A stretch of 64,000 nucleotides of DNA from Microbacterium keratanolyticum (GCF_016907255.1 NZ_JAFBBQ010000001.1:1612001-1676000), one strand, 5' to 3'. Counted from the stretch's first letter, positions 17,783 through 28,211 are shown. The notes: generated by a model from the letters alone, not told the origin. A program made the numbers and translations.

Positions 17783-19282
17783 ATGACACAGTCGGTGACC
17801 CTCGGCGTCGATATCGGCACCTCCAGCAGCAAGGGCGTGCTCGTGGGCGCGAACGGCGCGATCCTCGCGACCGCCGTGCGCGCCCACGAGGTGAGTCGCC
17901 CGCGGGCGGGCTGGGTCGAGATGGACGGACGCATCTGGTGGGAGGAGTTCGTCGCGATCACGCGCGAACTGCTCGCTGCGGTGCCGGATGCCGTGGCCGC
18001 CGCCGTCGGCGTGAGCGGTATGGGCCCGTGCGTGCTGCTCGCTGATGAGAACGACGAGCCCGTGCGGGCCGCGATCCTCTACGGCGTCGACACTCGTGCC
18101 GGTGCGCAGATCACCGAGATGTCTGCGGAACTGGGCGACGAAGAGATCGCGCGCGTCGGCGGCTCGCTGCTGACCTCGCAGGCCGCAGGCGCCAAGATCG
18201 CCTGGGTCGCGGAAGAGGAGCCGGAGGCCTGGGCGCGTGCCGTCCGGCTGTTCATGCCGGCCTCGTGGCTGGCACGCAAGCTCACGGGCGCCTACGTGCT
18301 CGACCACCAGTCGGCCAGCCAGACCACGCCGCTCTACGACATCGAAGGCGAGGCGTGGCACAACCCGTGGTGGCAGCGCTTCGCCGCACCGATCGAGCAG
18401 CCCACCCTGGGGTGGGCGGGCGACATCGCCGGTCACGTCACGGCCGAGGCATCCGCGCTCACCGGTCTTGTCGAAGGCACTCCTGTGATCATCGGCACGA
18501 TCGATGCCTGGACCGAGGCCGTCAGCGCCGGCGCGCACGAGGTCGGTGACCTTATGCTCATGTACGGCACGACGATGTTCATGGTCTTCACCGGGGCAGA
18601 GACGCTGCGCACGCCCTCGATGTGGACGACGGCCGGCGCCTTCGCGGGAACGCGGAACCTCGCGGGCGGTCTGTCGACCTCGGGCGCCCTCACCTCTTGG
18701 CTCAAGGGCCTCACGGGAACCGACTATCCCGAGCTGCTGGCCGATGCCGCAGCATCCGGTCCGGGCGCGCGCGGACTCCTGATGCTGCCGTACTTCGCGG
18801 GGGAGCGGACCCCGATCCAGGATCCGGACGCCCGCGGGGTGATCGCAGGTCTCACCCTCGATCACGGTCGCGGCGATCTTTACCGCGCCACCCTGGAAGC
18901 CACGGCGCTCGGGGTGCGGCATAACGTCGAGACCATGCGCGCCGCAGGAGCCGACATCCGCCGCATCGTCGCCGTCGGCGGAGGCACTCAGGGCCAGCTG
19001 TGGCTGCAGGTGGTCTCGGATGTCACAGGGCTCGTGCAGGAGGTGCCGCAGATCACGATCGGCGCCAGCTTCGGCGCCGCATTCCTCGCAGCATCCGCTC
19101 TCGCCGAGCGCGATGGTGCGACACCGCCCGTCATCACCGACTGGAACCCGGTCGCCCAGAGAATCACCCCGAACCCCGAGCTCGCCGCCCTGTACGACGA
19201 GCTCTATGACCGCTACCTGCGCCTCTACGCCGGCACCCGCGACGTCGTGCACGAGCTCGCCGCCGATCAGCGCGGCGCCTGA
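17783..19282 (+). CDS. FGGY-family carbohydrate kinase
   Basis: Phosphorylates a sugar, most often a ketose such as xylulose, ribulose or fuculose. 499 residues with the N-terminal phosphate loop VDIGTSSSKG (9-18) and the C-terminal ATPase domain. VAVGGGTQGQLWLQVVSD and ITIGASFGAAFLAA correspond to the FGGY signature and adenosine loop. The substrate cannot be read from sequence. ATG 17783 follows ACAGGAGTGCGC. Between the aldolase and isomerase genes of the same operon. Confidence 0.88.
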   Translation: MTQSVTLGVDIGTSSSKGVLVGANGAILATAVRAHEVSRPRAGWVEMDGRIWWEEFVAITRELLAAVPDAVAAAVGVSGMGPCVLLADENDEPVRAAILYGVDTRAGAQITEMSAELGDEEIARVGGSLLTSQAAGAKIAWVAEEEPEAWARAVRLFMPASWLARKLTGAYVLDHQSASQTTPLYDIEGEAWHNPWWQRFAAPIEQPTLGWAGDIAGHVTAEASALTGLVEGTPVIIGTIDAWTEAVSAGAHEVGDLMLMYGTTMFMVFTGAETLRTPSMWTTAGAFAGTRNLAGGLSTSGALTSWLKGLTGTDYPELLADAAASGPGARGLLMLPYFAGERTPIQDPDARGVIAGLTLDHGRGDLYRATLEATALGVRHNVETMRAAGADIRRIVAVGGGTQGQLWLQVVSDVTGLVQEVPQITIGASFGAAFLAASALAERDGATPPVITDWNPVAQRITPNPELAALYDELYDRYLRLYAGTRDVVHELAADQRGA

Positions 19283-19321
19283 GCGCAGCATCCGATTTCC
19301 CACCCCCACCACGGAGACACC

Positions 19322-20953
19322 ATGACCTACCTGCTCCCCGCCCCCACCGCTCGCCCAGCGTCAGCGCCGAAGACCGCCTACCTGATCGCCTCCGGCGACC
19401 TGCGCGAATCGGCCAACGTCGGCGGATGGCCCGTGCAGGCCGCGATGGAAGCCGACGTGATCGCGGCGCTCGCGGACCTGGGCTGGACCGTCATCCGCGC
19501 ACATGATGTCGACCCCGCCACCGGCCACGGCTTCATCTCCAGCCAGCGCATGGGTCTTGAGGTCTTCAAGAACATTCCGACGGATGCTCCGCTCATCGTC
19601 GCCGAGGCGGTGTGGCAGTACTCGCACCACGTGCTCGCGGGTCTCCGGACGCACGAGGGGCCGATTCTCACGGTCGCGAACTTCGCGGGTGACTGGCCGG
19701 GCCTCGTCGGACTGCTCGGACTCAACGCGGGCCTGACGAAGATGGACAAGCCCTACGCCACCATCTGGTCGGTCGACTTCACCGACGACTGGTTCAAGGC
19801 CGGCCTCAAAGAGTGGACAGAGACGGGCGTCATCACGCACGACGCCTCGCACGTGCGCGCTCTGCCGACGCTGCCCGACAGCCCCGAGAAGCAGCTCGGA
19901 GAAGCGCTCGCCGCGCAGCTGCTCGCCGACAAGGCCATCATCGGCGTCTTCGATGAGGGCTGCATGGGCATGTATAACGCGATCTTCGACGATGAGCTGC
20001 TCAACCACACCGGCATCTACAAGGAACGGCTGTCGCAGTCGGCCCTGTACGCCGAGATGCTCGAGGTCACGGATGCCGAGGCCGACGCCGCCTACGACTG
20101 GCTGATCGACGCGGGTATGACCTTCGTCTACGGCGAGGACGCTGCGACCGAACTGACCCGCGAGCAGGTGCAGTGGCAGCTCAAGATGTACATCGCGGCC
20201 CTCCGCATCTCGGACGACTTCGGTCTGGATGCCGTGGGCATCCAGTACCAGCAGGGTCTCAAGGACCTCGTGCCGGCGTCTGACCTCGCCGAAGGCATCC
20301 TCAACTCGACCGAGCGCCCGCCGGTGTTCTCCCGCGACGGGCAGCGCGAACTGTTCGCGGGTCGCGCGTTCCCGCATTTCAACGAGGCGGATGAGGGCGT
20401 CGCCGTCGATGCGCTCGTGACCGACCGGGTCTGGACGGCCATGGGCCTCGTGCCCGACAACACCCTGCACGATGTGCGCTGGGGCGAGGACTACGACGGT
20501 CAGTTCGTCTGGGTCTACGAGATCTCGGGCTCGGTGCCGGCATCGCACCTGGGCGGATGGCAGAACGCGCAAGGGTGGCGCCAGGGGCACGTGTTCTTCC
20601 CCGCGGGCGGCGCGACGATCAACGGCGTCTCCAAGCCCGGTGAGGTCGTGCTCTCGCGTGTCTTCATCGCCGACGGCATCCTGCAGGCCGACATCTTCCG
20701 CGCCTCTGTCATCGAGCTTCCCGAGGAGGAGACCGAGCGCCGCAAGCAGGCCACGAACCCTGAGTGGCCGATTGCGCACGTCGTGCTGCACGGCGTCTCG
20801 CGCGACCAGTTCATGGCCCGCCACAAGGCCAACCACGCCCAGCTCGTCTATGCGCCGGACGCGGAGACCGCCGACAAGGCACTCATCGCGAAGGCCGCTA
20901 TGTTCGCAGGTATGGGCATCCAGGTGAACCTCGTCGGCGACGTGACGGTCTGA
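19322..20953 (+). CDS. L-fucose/L-arabinose isomerase-like protein
   Basis: 543-residue protein with the L-fucose isomerase-like fold (COG2407 type). There is an N-terminal nucleotide-like domain with a NVGGWPVQAAMEADVIAALADLGW region. The middle has FDEGCMGMYNAIFDDELL, carrying acidic residues in the position of the Mn2+ ligands. The C-terminal domain contains VPASHLGGWQNAQGWRQGHV. It probably interconverts an aldose and ketose or a related substrate. Assignment of the exact substrate is not possible. The ATG at 19322 has a weak upstream GGAGACACC. The next start is 3 bases after its stop. Confidence 0.72.
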   Translation: MTYLLPAPTARPASAPKTAYLIASGDLRESANVGGWPVQAAMEADVIAALADLGWTVIRAHDVDPATGHGFISSQRMGLEVFKNIPTDAPLIVAEAVWQYSHHVLAGLRTHEGPILTVANFAGDWPGLVGLLGLNAGLTKMDKPYATIWSVDFTDDWFKAGLKEWTETGVITHDASHVRALPTLPDSPEKQLGEALAAQLLADKAIIGVFDEGCMGMYNAIFDDELLNHTGIYKERLSQSALYAEMLEVTDAEADAAYDWLIDAGMTFVYGEDAATELTREQVQWQLKMYIAALRISDDFGLDAVGIQYQQGLKDLVPASDLAEGILNSTERPPVFSRDGQRELFAGRAFPHFNEADEGVAVDALVTDRVWTAMGLVPDNTLHDVRWGEDYDGQFVWVYEISGSVPASHLGGWQNAQGWRQGHVFFPAGGATINGVSKPGEVVLSRVFIADGILQADIFRASVIELPEEETERRKQATNPEWPIAHVVLHGVSRDQFMARHKANHAQLVYAPDAETADKALIAKAAMFAGMGIQVNLVGDVTV

Positions 20954-20955
20954 TC

Positions 20956-21843
20956 ATGGGCAGGGTCGTCGTGCTCGGCAGCGCCAACATGGATCTGGTG
21001 GTGCGGATGCCACGACGACCCGAGCCGGGGGAGACCCTGACCGGAACGCGTTTCGAGACCGGTGCCGGAGGCAAGGGCCTGAATCAGGCCATCGCCGCCG
21101 TCCGCGCCGGTGCCGACGTCGCGTTCATCGGGGCGGTCGGAACGGATTCCTTCGGCGAACGGCTGCGGGCGCGGCTCGTCGACGACGGTGTCGACGACTC
21201 GCGCCTGCAGACCCTCGACGCGGCGACCGGCATCGCGCAGATCAGCGTGACCGACGACGGCGAGAACACGATCGTGATCGTTCCCGGCGCGAACGGGCAC
21301 GAGGGCTTCGATGCGGCGGATCGCGCGCTCGTCGAGGGGGCGTCGCACCTCGTCGTGCAGTTGGAGCGTCCGGCCACGGTGCTCGCGGAAGCGATGCGCT
21401 TCGCTCGTGAACAGGGTGTGACGACCGTGCTGACCCCGGCGCCGGCGCGGGAGGGCATCGACGACCTCATCGACCTGAGTGACATCCTCGTACCGAACGA
21501 GGGGGAGGCGATGCTGCTCTCGGGCGCCCCGGACGCCGAGTCCGCGGCGATCGCGCTCAGCCGGCGGGCGCGAACCGTGGTCGTGACGCTCGGCTCGCGG
21601 GGTGCGCTGGTTGCGGAGGCCGGCGAGATCGTGCGACGGGTCGCACCGCGGCCGGTCGAAGCCATCGACACGACCGGTGCGGGCGACACGTTCGTGGGCG
21701 TGATGGTCGCATGGCTCGTCGCCGAGCACCCGCTCGCCGAGGCGCTCGACGCCGCGACCGCTGGCGCATCCATCGCCGTCACGCGCGCGGGCGCGGCCTC
21801 GTCGATGCCGATGCGGGACGAGATCATCGCCGCGCTCGCGTAG
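20956..21843 (+). CDS. Ribokinase-like PfkB-family sugar kinase
   Basis: 295-residue kinase. The N-terminal signature GAGGKGLNQAIAAVRAGADV (ribokinase loop) and the C-terminal PfkB motif DTTGAGDTFVG with catalytic Asp244 are intact. ERPATVLAEAM and LVPNEGEAMLLSG are ribokinase-like. It phosphorylates a free sugar hydroxyl, probably a second kinase step or a side product. Start ATG 20956, two bases after the previous stop. Last gene of the cassette, followed 11 bases later by a convergent gene. Confidence 0.87.
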   Translation: MGRVVVLGSANMDLVVRMPRRPEPGETLTGTRFETGAGGKGLNQAIAAVRAGADVAFIGAVGTDSFGERLRARLVDDGVDDSRLQTLDAATGIAQISVTDDGENTIVIVPGANGHEGFDAADRALVEGASHLVVQLERPATVLAEAMRFAREQGVTTVLTPAPAREGIDDLIDLSDILVPNEGEAMLLSGAPDAESAAIALSRRARTVVVTLGSRGALVAEAGEIVRRVAPRPVEAIDTTGAGDTFVGVMVAWLVAEHPLAEALDAATAGASIAVTRAGAASSMPMRDEIIAALA

Positions 21844-21854
21844 AGGGGCGGGCG

Positions 21855-23198
21855 TCAGCGCGCCGCGACAAAAGCCGCGTAGTCGGCGAGTGAGACCTCG
21901 GCGTAGGCGCGCGCCCAGGCGAGGAGCGCCTGACCGATGACCCGGCCATTGCCGATGTACCCGGCGACCTCACCGGACGTGACCGACTGGCTGTGGGCGC
22001 GCGCGATCACCGCGGCGCACGACTGCGCAGAGGTGACGAAGGGGCCGTCATCGAGCTCCTCGATCTCGATGCCGCCCTTCATGTCGTGGAACTGGCGCGA
22101 GTAGTAGTCGAAGGTGGGCCCGCGGAGCGACCCGAGGAAGGGATCGGAGAGTGCCTGCAGAATGCGCTGCATCGCGACGACGCGACCGCCTTCGCCGTGG
22201 CTCGCGATGATGTCTCTGATCTCGCGCGGCTGCTCGATCCGTCCGTACTCGACGAGCACGCTCTGCGCCGCCTGCTTCGGCTGCATGAGCAGCGCGTTGC
22301 CGTCGCCGTCCTGGAAGAGCACCAGGTAGCAGCGCGTTCCCACGCTGCCCACCCCCACCACCCGACGGGCGACATCGCTGATCGCGTAGTGCTGGAAGAG
22401 GAGAGCGACGTCCGGCGTCGCGGTCACCCGGTACTGCGCCACGAGATCGTGCACGCGCTCCAGGATCTCCGGCTCGACGGGTCCCGTCGTCGGCGGCTGG
22501 TGGATGAACCGGAGGCGGCCCGTCTCATCCGCTTCCGTCAGCTTCCGCACCGCGCGCTCGCCGGTGCGCTTGACGGCGTGCTTCACCGCGGCGCGTGTCG
22601 CCTTCTGCGAGGCGCGGTCGAGCATCGAGGTGGTCGATTCGACGTCGAAGTGGGTGAAGTAGCGTTCGGTAGGGCTGAGGGCGGAAGCGCGCGCGATGTT
22701 GCGCGCGTACGCGGTGACAGCCGCGAGGACAGCCTGATCGACGACGCTGTCTGCACGTCCCGAGGCCTGTCCGCCGATGACGATGCTCGCCACCAGGCGT
22801 TTGACGTCCCACTCCCACGGCGCCCAGGCGGCTTCGTCGAAGTCGTTGAGGTCGAACATCAGGCGGCGCTGTGCCGAGGCGTAGAAGCCGAAGTTCGACA
22901 CGTGTGCGTCGCCGCAGGAGGCGACCAGGATGCCGCTGTGCGGCGCGTCTGCGAGGTCTGCGGCCATGAGCGCCGCGGTGCCCCGATAGAACGCGAAGGG
23001 ACTCGCGGCCATGCGCTCGATGCGCAACGGGACGAGCTCCGGAATGCGGTCCGCGTTCTGCCGGGACAGGATTCCGAGTGGATCGCGGCGGCCGGGGTTC
23101 ATCTCAGCCAGGGCGCGCCGCGGTGTCGTCTTGCGGGCGGCCATGCCCGCTTCGCGGTGCTCGGCCAGGGAGAGGGGCGGCGCCCACGCGGAGATCAT
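21855..23198 (-). CDS. DUF2252 family protein
   Basis: About 447 residues with the hallmark DUF2252 phrases: SPFAFYRGTAALMAADLA, CGDAHVSNFGFYAS, MFDLNDFDEA and PWEWDVKRLVAS. The fold is kinase-like (HDAN-type residues in GDAHVSNFG and DLNDFD). No activity is established. Three in-frame ATGs compete (23225, 23198, 23144) and none has a convincing ribosome-binding site; 23198 was chosen arbitrarily from the middle. It is convergent with the ribokinase gene and not part of that operon. Confidence 0.78.
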   Translation of the reverse strand: MISAWAPPLSLAEHREAGMAARKTTPRRALAEMNPGRRDPLGILSRQNADRIPELVPLRIERMAASPFAFYRGTAALMAADLADAPHSGILVASCGDAHVSNFGFYASAQRRLMFDLNDFDEAAWAPWEWDVKRLVASIVIGGQASGRADSVVDQAVLAAVTAYARNIARASALSPTERYFTHFDVESTTSMLDRASQKATRAAVKHAVKRTGERAVRKLTEADETGRLRFIHQPPTTGPVEPEILERVHDLVAQYRVTATPDVALLFQHYAISDVARRVVGVGSVGTRCYLVLFQDGDGNALLMQPKQAAQSVLVEYGRIEQPREIRDIIASHGEGGRVVAMQRILQALSDPFLGSLRGPTFDYYSRQFHDMKGGIEIEELDDGPFVTSAQSCAAVIARAHSQSVTSGEVAGYIGNGRVIGQALLAWARAYAEVSLADYAAFVAAR

Positions 23199-23273
23199 GG
23201 CGACATTCTGGCAGGCGAGGGGCATCCGCCCGGCGAGGGGGTGGGGCGTGGTGAGGCAGGTTGCGGTGACTAA

Positions 23274-23897
23274 CTAAAGCGTGAGTCCACGATCGCACCG
23301 ACGCTGACGCTCGCTCCGGGGGAGCGCACGAGCTGGGAGGCGGCGAAGTTCGAGACCTCGATGCACCGCTTCGTGCTCGTGCGGGAAGCGGACTTCGGCG
23401 TCGCACTCGTGAACGACTCGATCTACGGGTACGACACCACGCGCGAGGTCGCGGATGACGCGATCACGACGAACGTGCGGCTGTCGCTGCTGCGCGCCCC
23501 GCGCTTCCCTGACCCCGACACCGACCACGGCGTGCACGTGATCACGGTGGGGATGGTCATCGGCGCGGATGTCGCCGAGGCGACGCGTGCGGGCATCGAG
23601 CTCAACGCGCCGGCAACGACGGTGCGCGGTGGCAACGACGTCGAGCCGCTCGTCGCGGTCGAGGGCGAAGGCATCATCGTCTCGGGCGTCAAGCTCGCCG
23701 ATGACGGCTCGGGCGATGTGATCGTGCGCGTCTACGAGTCGCTCGGGCGTCGCACCGTCGGCTCGCTGAAGGTGGGCTTCGAGCACCGCGAGGTGCGCGA
23801 GGTCACGCTCATCGAAGACGATCTGGAGGGTGCCCGCGTCGGCAGCGAACTGAAGCTTCGCCCGTTCGAGGTTCGCACCGTGCGCATCACCCGCTGA
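23274..23897 (+). pseudogene. 5'-truncated alpha-mannosidase (GH38), C-terminal remnant
   Basis: An open frame of about 208 codons begins directly after a stop (TAA 23271). It encodes only the last beta-domain of GH38 alpha-mannosidases, with family phrases ETSMHRFVLVREADFGVALV and NDSIYGYDTTREV, and an intact C-terminus (RPFEVRTVRITR). Full enzymes are about 1,000 residues and carry the catalytic Asp nucleophile far upstream, which is lost here. The first in-frame ATG (23361) lies inside the conserved block. It looks like the stump of a deletion whose left edge is near 23271, next to the DUF2252 gene's 5' region. Confidence 0.8.
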
Positions 23898-23902
23898 GTC
23901 GG

Positions 23903-23947
23903 AACGAGAAGGAGGGCGCACCCATCGGGTGCGCCCTCCTTCTCGTT
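23903..23947. terminator. 21-bp perfect stem-loop terminator
   Basis: Arms 23903-23923 and 23927-23947 are perfectly complementary with an ATC loop. It lies between the mannosidase remnant (+) and the sulfatase gene (-) and should stop transcription from both sides. Confidence 0.87.
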
Positions 23948-23967
23948 GGCGGATGCGGAGCGGGTGC

Positions 23968-25428
23968 TCAGCTCTTCGTGTTCGCTGCGGAGAGCAGGCT
24001 CGGGACGGACTGGGTGTGGTGGGGTTCGTCGAGGAGCTCGGCCTGCAGTGTCCAGAGCTGTGCGGTGAGTTCTTCCCGAATGCTCGCATAGCTGGGGTCG
24101 TGGTACACGTTGTGCATTTCTTCGGGGTCGGTGGCGAGGTCGTACATTTCCCATTCGGGTGGGTAGGTGTGGGGGGAGGATCCGGGCAGGCCGAGGCCGT
24201 CGTTGTAGAAGTAGATGAGTTTGTGGGTTTCGGTGCGGATGCCGTAGTGGGCGAGGGCGTGGTGGTTGATGTCGTCGTTCTCGAAGTACCGGTAGTACAT
24301 CGCTTCGCGGGTGGGGGCGTCGGGGGTGGTGGTGAGGTGGGGCCAGATGCTCAGGCCCTGCATGCGCGGGTGTGGGGGGAGGCCGGCGGCGTCGAGGATG
24401 GTCTGCGCGAAGTCGACGTTCGTGACGATCTGCTCGATCGGCTTCTCGGTTGCGGGGATGCGGGCCGGGTAGGAGATCACCAGCGGCATGCGCAGGGATT
24501 CGTCGTACATGAACCGTTTGTCGAACCAGCCGTGGTCTCCGAGGAAGAAGCCCTGGTCGGAGGTGTACATCATCATGGTGTCGTCGAACAGGTCCCGCTC
24601 ACGGAGCCAGTCGATGACCCGGCCGACGTTGTCGTCGACGGACGCGACGCAGGCGAGGTAGTCCTCCATGTACCGCTGGTACTTCCACAGCGCGGCCTGC
24701 TCGTAGGTGAGCCCCTCCGGCGGCATCTGCTTCAGGTCGGTGAGGGTGAGGTGGTCCGCGATCCGCATCGCCGCACGGTGCGCGGCCGAGGAACGCGTCG
24801 CATAGTCGTCGTCGAACGTCGCCGGCACCGGGATCGGCTGCGCATACATGCCCTTGTGTTTCTCGTCCGGTTCCCACGGCCGGTGCGGGGCCTTGTGATG
24901 AATCAGCAGACACCACGGCTCATCCCCGTCGAGGGATTCCAGCCAGTCCAACGACAGGTCGGTGATCACATCCGTCGCATACCCGGGCACGATCTGCACA
25001 CCGGTCTCGGTGAGGATCTGCGGGTCGAAGTACTCACCCTGATCCCGCAGCACCGCCCAATAATCAAACCCCTCCGGGTCATGACCTGGCCCCTCACCCA
25101 TATGCCACTTCCCGACAATCGCAGTGCGATACCCCGCCTCGCGCAGCTGCGACACGAACGTCGGCTGCGACGCATCGATCGGCGTCTCCAACGTCGTCAC
25201 CCCATTGATGTGGCTGTACGTCCCGGTCAGGATGGATGCGCGACTCGGGGTGCACAACGCGTTCGTGCAGAAGCAGTTGTCCAATCGCACACCCGCCGCC
25301 GCGATCTCATCAATCCGCGGCGTCGCATTCACCACCGAACCGTATGCACCGATCGCATGCGACGCGTGATCGTCCGTCAGAATCAACACGATGTTGGGGC
25401 GGCGGTTCTGGTCGTTCATCTTCCTCAT
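23968..25428 (-). CDS. Type I (formylglycine) sulfatase
   Basis: Hydrolyses a sulfate ester. 486 residues. NIVLILTDDHASHAIG gives the first metal ligands (Asp19-Asp20), CTPSR the sulfatase signature with Cys59 as the formylglycine precursor, and GKWHMGEG and DQGFFLGDHGWFDKR the remaining active-site lysine and histidine. There is no signal peptide, so it should act in the cytoplasm on imported ester. The start is uncertain: ATG 25428 or ATG 25419. Codon use differs from neighbours (CCA, GAA, TTT, GAT, TAT in runs). It is the last gene of an operon with an ABC transporter for its presumed substrate. Confidence 0.87.
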   Translation of the reverse strand: MRKMNDQNRRPNIVLILTDDHASHAIGAYGSVVNATPRIDEIAAAGVRLDNCFCTNALCTPSRASILTGTYSHINGVTTLETPIDASQPTFVSQLREAGYRTAIVGKWHMGEGPGHDPEGFDYWAVLRDQGEYFDPQILTETGVQIVPGYATDVITDLSLDWLESLDGDEPWCLLIHHKAPHRPWEPDEKHKGMYAQPIPVPATFDDDYATRSSAAHRAAMRIADHLTLTDLKQMPPEGLTYEQAALWKYQRYMEDYLACVASVDDNVGRVIDWLRERDLFDDTMMMYTSDQGFFLGDHGWFDKRFMYDESLRMPLVISYPARIPATEKPIEQIVTNVDFAQTILDAAGLPPHPRMQGLSIWPHLTTTPDAPTREAMYYRYFENDDINHHALAHYGIRTETHKLIYFYNDGLGLPGSSPHTYPPEWEMYDLATDPEEMHNVYHDPSYASIREELTAQLWTLQAELLDEPHHTQSVPSLLSAANTKS

Positions 25429-25452
25429 TCGTTCCAGGAGGGTCGGGCTGAT

Positions 25453-25486
25453 GCGGGGCGAGCGGAGTGCAGTCCACCCGCCCCGC
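25453..25486 (-). other. Stem-loop between binding protein and sulfatase genes
   Basis: GCGGGGCG (25453-25460) pairs with CGCCCCGC (25479-25486), with further pairing inside the loop. It lies after the transporter binding-protein stop and before the sulfatase start on the same strand, and may reduce sulfatase expression or protect the upstream mRNA. Confidence 0.5.
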
Positions 25487-25498
25487 AGGACTTTCGTG

Positions 25499-26530
25499 TT
25501 ACTTGCCGGCGCTGACGAACTGCTCGCCGAGGTAGTACGTCGACGCGTCGGTGGGCTTGTCGAGCTTTCCGGCCGAGACGAAGTACTCGTTCAGGCTCGT
25601 GAGCCAGGTGGCGACCGTGCCGTCCTCGGTCAGAGCGTCGAGCTCGGCGGCGGTCAGGTACTTGGCGTTCTTCGCGTCTGAGGCGAAGCCCGCCGCGTCA
25701 CCCTTGAGCATCTTCGCGGTGAGCTCGACGGTCTCGTCGATGTTCGCGGCGCGGAAGTCCATCGCCTCGCGGAGCACGGCGAGCACGGCCTCCGTGGCCT
25801 CCGGGTTCGCCTTCGTGAACGACGGGTTCGCGACGAAGGCGCTCGGGAATGCGACCTCATCGGAGAAGTCCTCGTTCTCCGCGAGGATCTCAAGGTCGGG
25901 CACCTGCGCCTCGATCGTGTTGATCAGCGGGTACCAGATGCCTGCGGCATCCACCTGCTGCGAGGCGAATGCGGCGACGACCGTGGCCGGATCCATCGCG
26001 ACCTTCTCGACGTCGTTGATCGTGAGACCGACCGATTTGAGAGCCATCGTGAGGATCATGTCGCCCGAAGTGCCCTCGGGAACGGCGATCTTCTTGCCCT
26101 TGAGGTCCTTGAGAGAGGTGATGCCGGGCTGTGCGATCACGCGGTCGGCGTTGCCGAGGCTGTTGATCGCGGCGACCTCGGCCTGACCGGACGCCGGCAG
26201 CCACATGGCGCCGGGGCCGATGTAGCCGAAGTCGAGGTCGTTCGTGCCCAGAGCCTGGATCTGCAGCGGCCCGTTCGTGAAGACCGGCGTCTCCACCTCG
26301 AGTCCGTGCTTGTCCCACAGGCCTTCGGCATCCGCGATCGCGAGCAGGCTCGCACCGTTGAAGTCGGCGATGTACCCGAAGCGGACCTTCGGGAACTCGA
26401 CGGCGGGAGCGGCGCCCTCGCCGTCCGCGGCGGGAGCCTGGGCGGCGGGGGCGCAGGCGGCCAGCGCGAGGGCTGCAGCAGCGGCGACGGCGACGGCGAC
26501 GATGCCGCGGCGCGATTTCCTGATGTTCAT
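25499..26530 (-). CDS. ABC transporter substrate-binding lipoprotein (sulfonate/nitrate/taurine type)
   Basis: 343 residues. Lipoprotein signal AAALALAACAP with Cys near 26, then an SsuA/TauA-like fold. KVRFGYIADFNGASLLAIAD forms the first lobe. NDLDFGYIGPGAMWLPAS marks the family, and LKGKKIAVPEGTSGDMIL is the inter-lobe loop. It delivers an anion, here probably a sulfate ester given the sulfatase downstream. Start ATG 26530 with AAGGAA upstream. The frame extension to 26611 overlaps the upstream spacer and has no signal-peptide character. Confidence 0.9.
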   Translation of the reverse strand: MNIRKSRRGIVAVAVAAAAALALAACAPAAQAPAADGEGAAPAVEFPKVRFGYIADFNGASLLAIADAEGLWDKHGLEVETPVFTNGPLQIQALGTNDLDFGYIGPGAMWLPASGQAEVAAINSLGNADRVIAQPGITSLKDLKGKKIAVPEGTSGDMILTMALKSVGLTINDVEKVAMDPATVVAAFASQQVDAAGIWYPLINTIEAQVPDLEILAENEDFSDEVAFPSAFVANPSFTKANPEATEAVLAVLREAMDFRAANIDETVELTAKMLKGDAAGFASDAKNAKYLTAAELDALTEDGTVATWLTSLNEYFVSAGKLDKPTDASTYYLGEQFVSAGK

Positions 26531-26553
26531 GAGGTTCCTTGTGCGTTGAGCTG

Positions 26554-27356
<803 letters not shown>

Positions 27357-27360
<4 letters not shown>

Positions 27361-28211
27361 CGACGTTCCTGCCATTTCGTGAGCTTCTTCTCGGCGAGCA
27401 GCAGCAGCCGGTCCATGACCAGGCCGAGCACGCCGATGACGATGAGTCCGACGAAGATCGTCGGGAGGTCGTAGTAGAGCTGCGCCTGCTGCATCCGGTA
27501 TCCGAGACCCGCCTGCGCGGCGATGAGCTCGGCGGCGACCAGGGTCGCCCACGCGGCGCCGAGGCCGACCCGCATGCCGACGAGGATGAAGGGCACGGAT
27601 GCCGGCACGACGACGCGTACGAAGATCCCGGCGTCGTTCGAGCCGAGCACGCGCGCCGCGTTGATGAGCGTGCGATCCACGTTCACGACGCCCTGAAAGG
27701 TTGAGATGACGCAGGAGAAGAACGCGGCGAGGAAGATCACGAGGATCTTCGGCTCCTCGCCGATGCCGAGCAGCACGATCGCCAGCGGGATGATCGCGAG
27801 GGGCGGGATGGTGCGGAAGAACTGGATCCACGGCTCGATGAGCCCGCGTGCCCAGGCGTACCAGCCCATCAGGAAGCCGACCGGGATCGCGACGGCCGTG
27901 CCGAGTGCGAAGCCGATCAGCACGCGGGTGAGGCTGGCGACGATGTCCGAGCCGAGCGTGCCGTCGGCGGCGAGCTCACCGGCGCGGACGACGACCTCGA
28001 CAGGAGTCGGAAGGCGGAAGCCGCTGACGGAGAGCAGCCACCATATGCCGATGCCGGCCACGACACTGATGGTGCTCAGCAGCAGCATCCGCTTCTTGCC
28101 GGTGTCTTTCTTCTCGCGACGGGCGCGCGCACGGGTCGTCGGCACAGGATTCGCGGATGTCGCGGTTTCGGGGGTGCTCCCCGTGACGAGGTTGTCACTC
28201 ATCGAGGGCAT
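27357..28211 (-). CDS. ABC transporter permease (SsuC/TauC type)
   Basis: 284-residue inner-membrane permease with a hydrophilic N-terminus (to about 40) and six helices. The EAA-type cytoplasmic loop in [20 protein letters not shown], needed for ATPase docking, is present, as are [15 protein letters not shown] and [20 protein letters not shown] of the SsuC family. ATG 28211 is preceded by GAGGAGG with good spacing. It starts 25 bases after the ROK gene stop, so all may be transcribed together. Confidence 0.9.
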
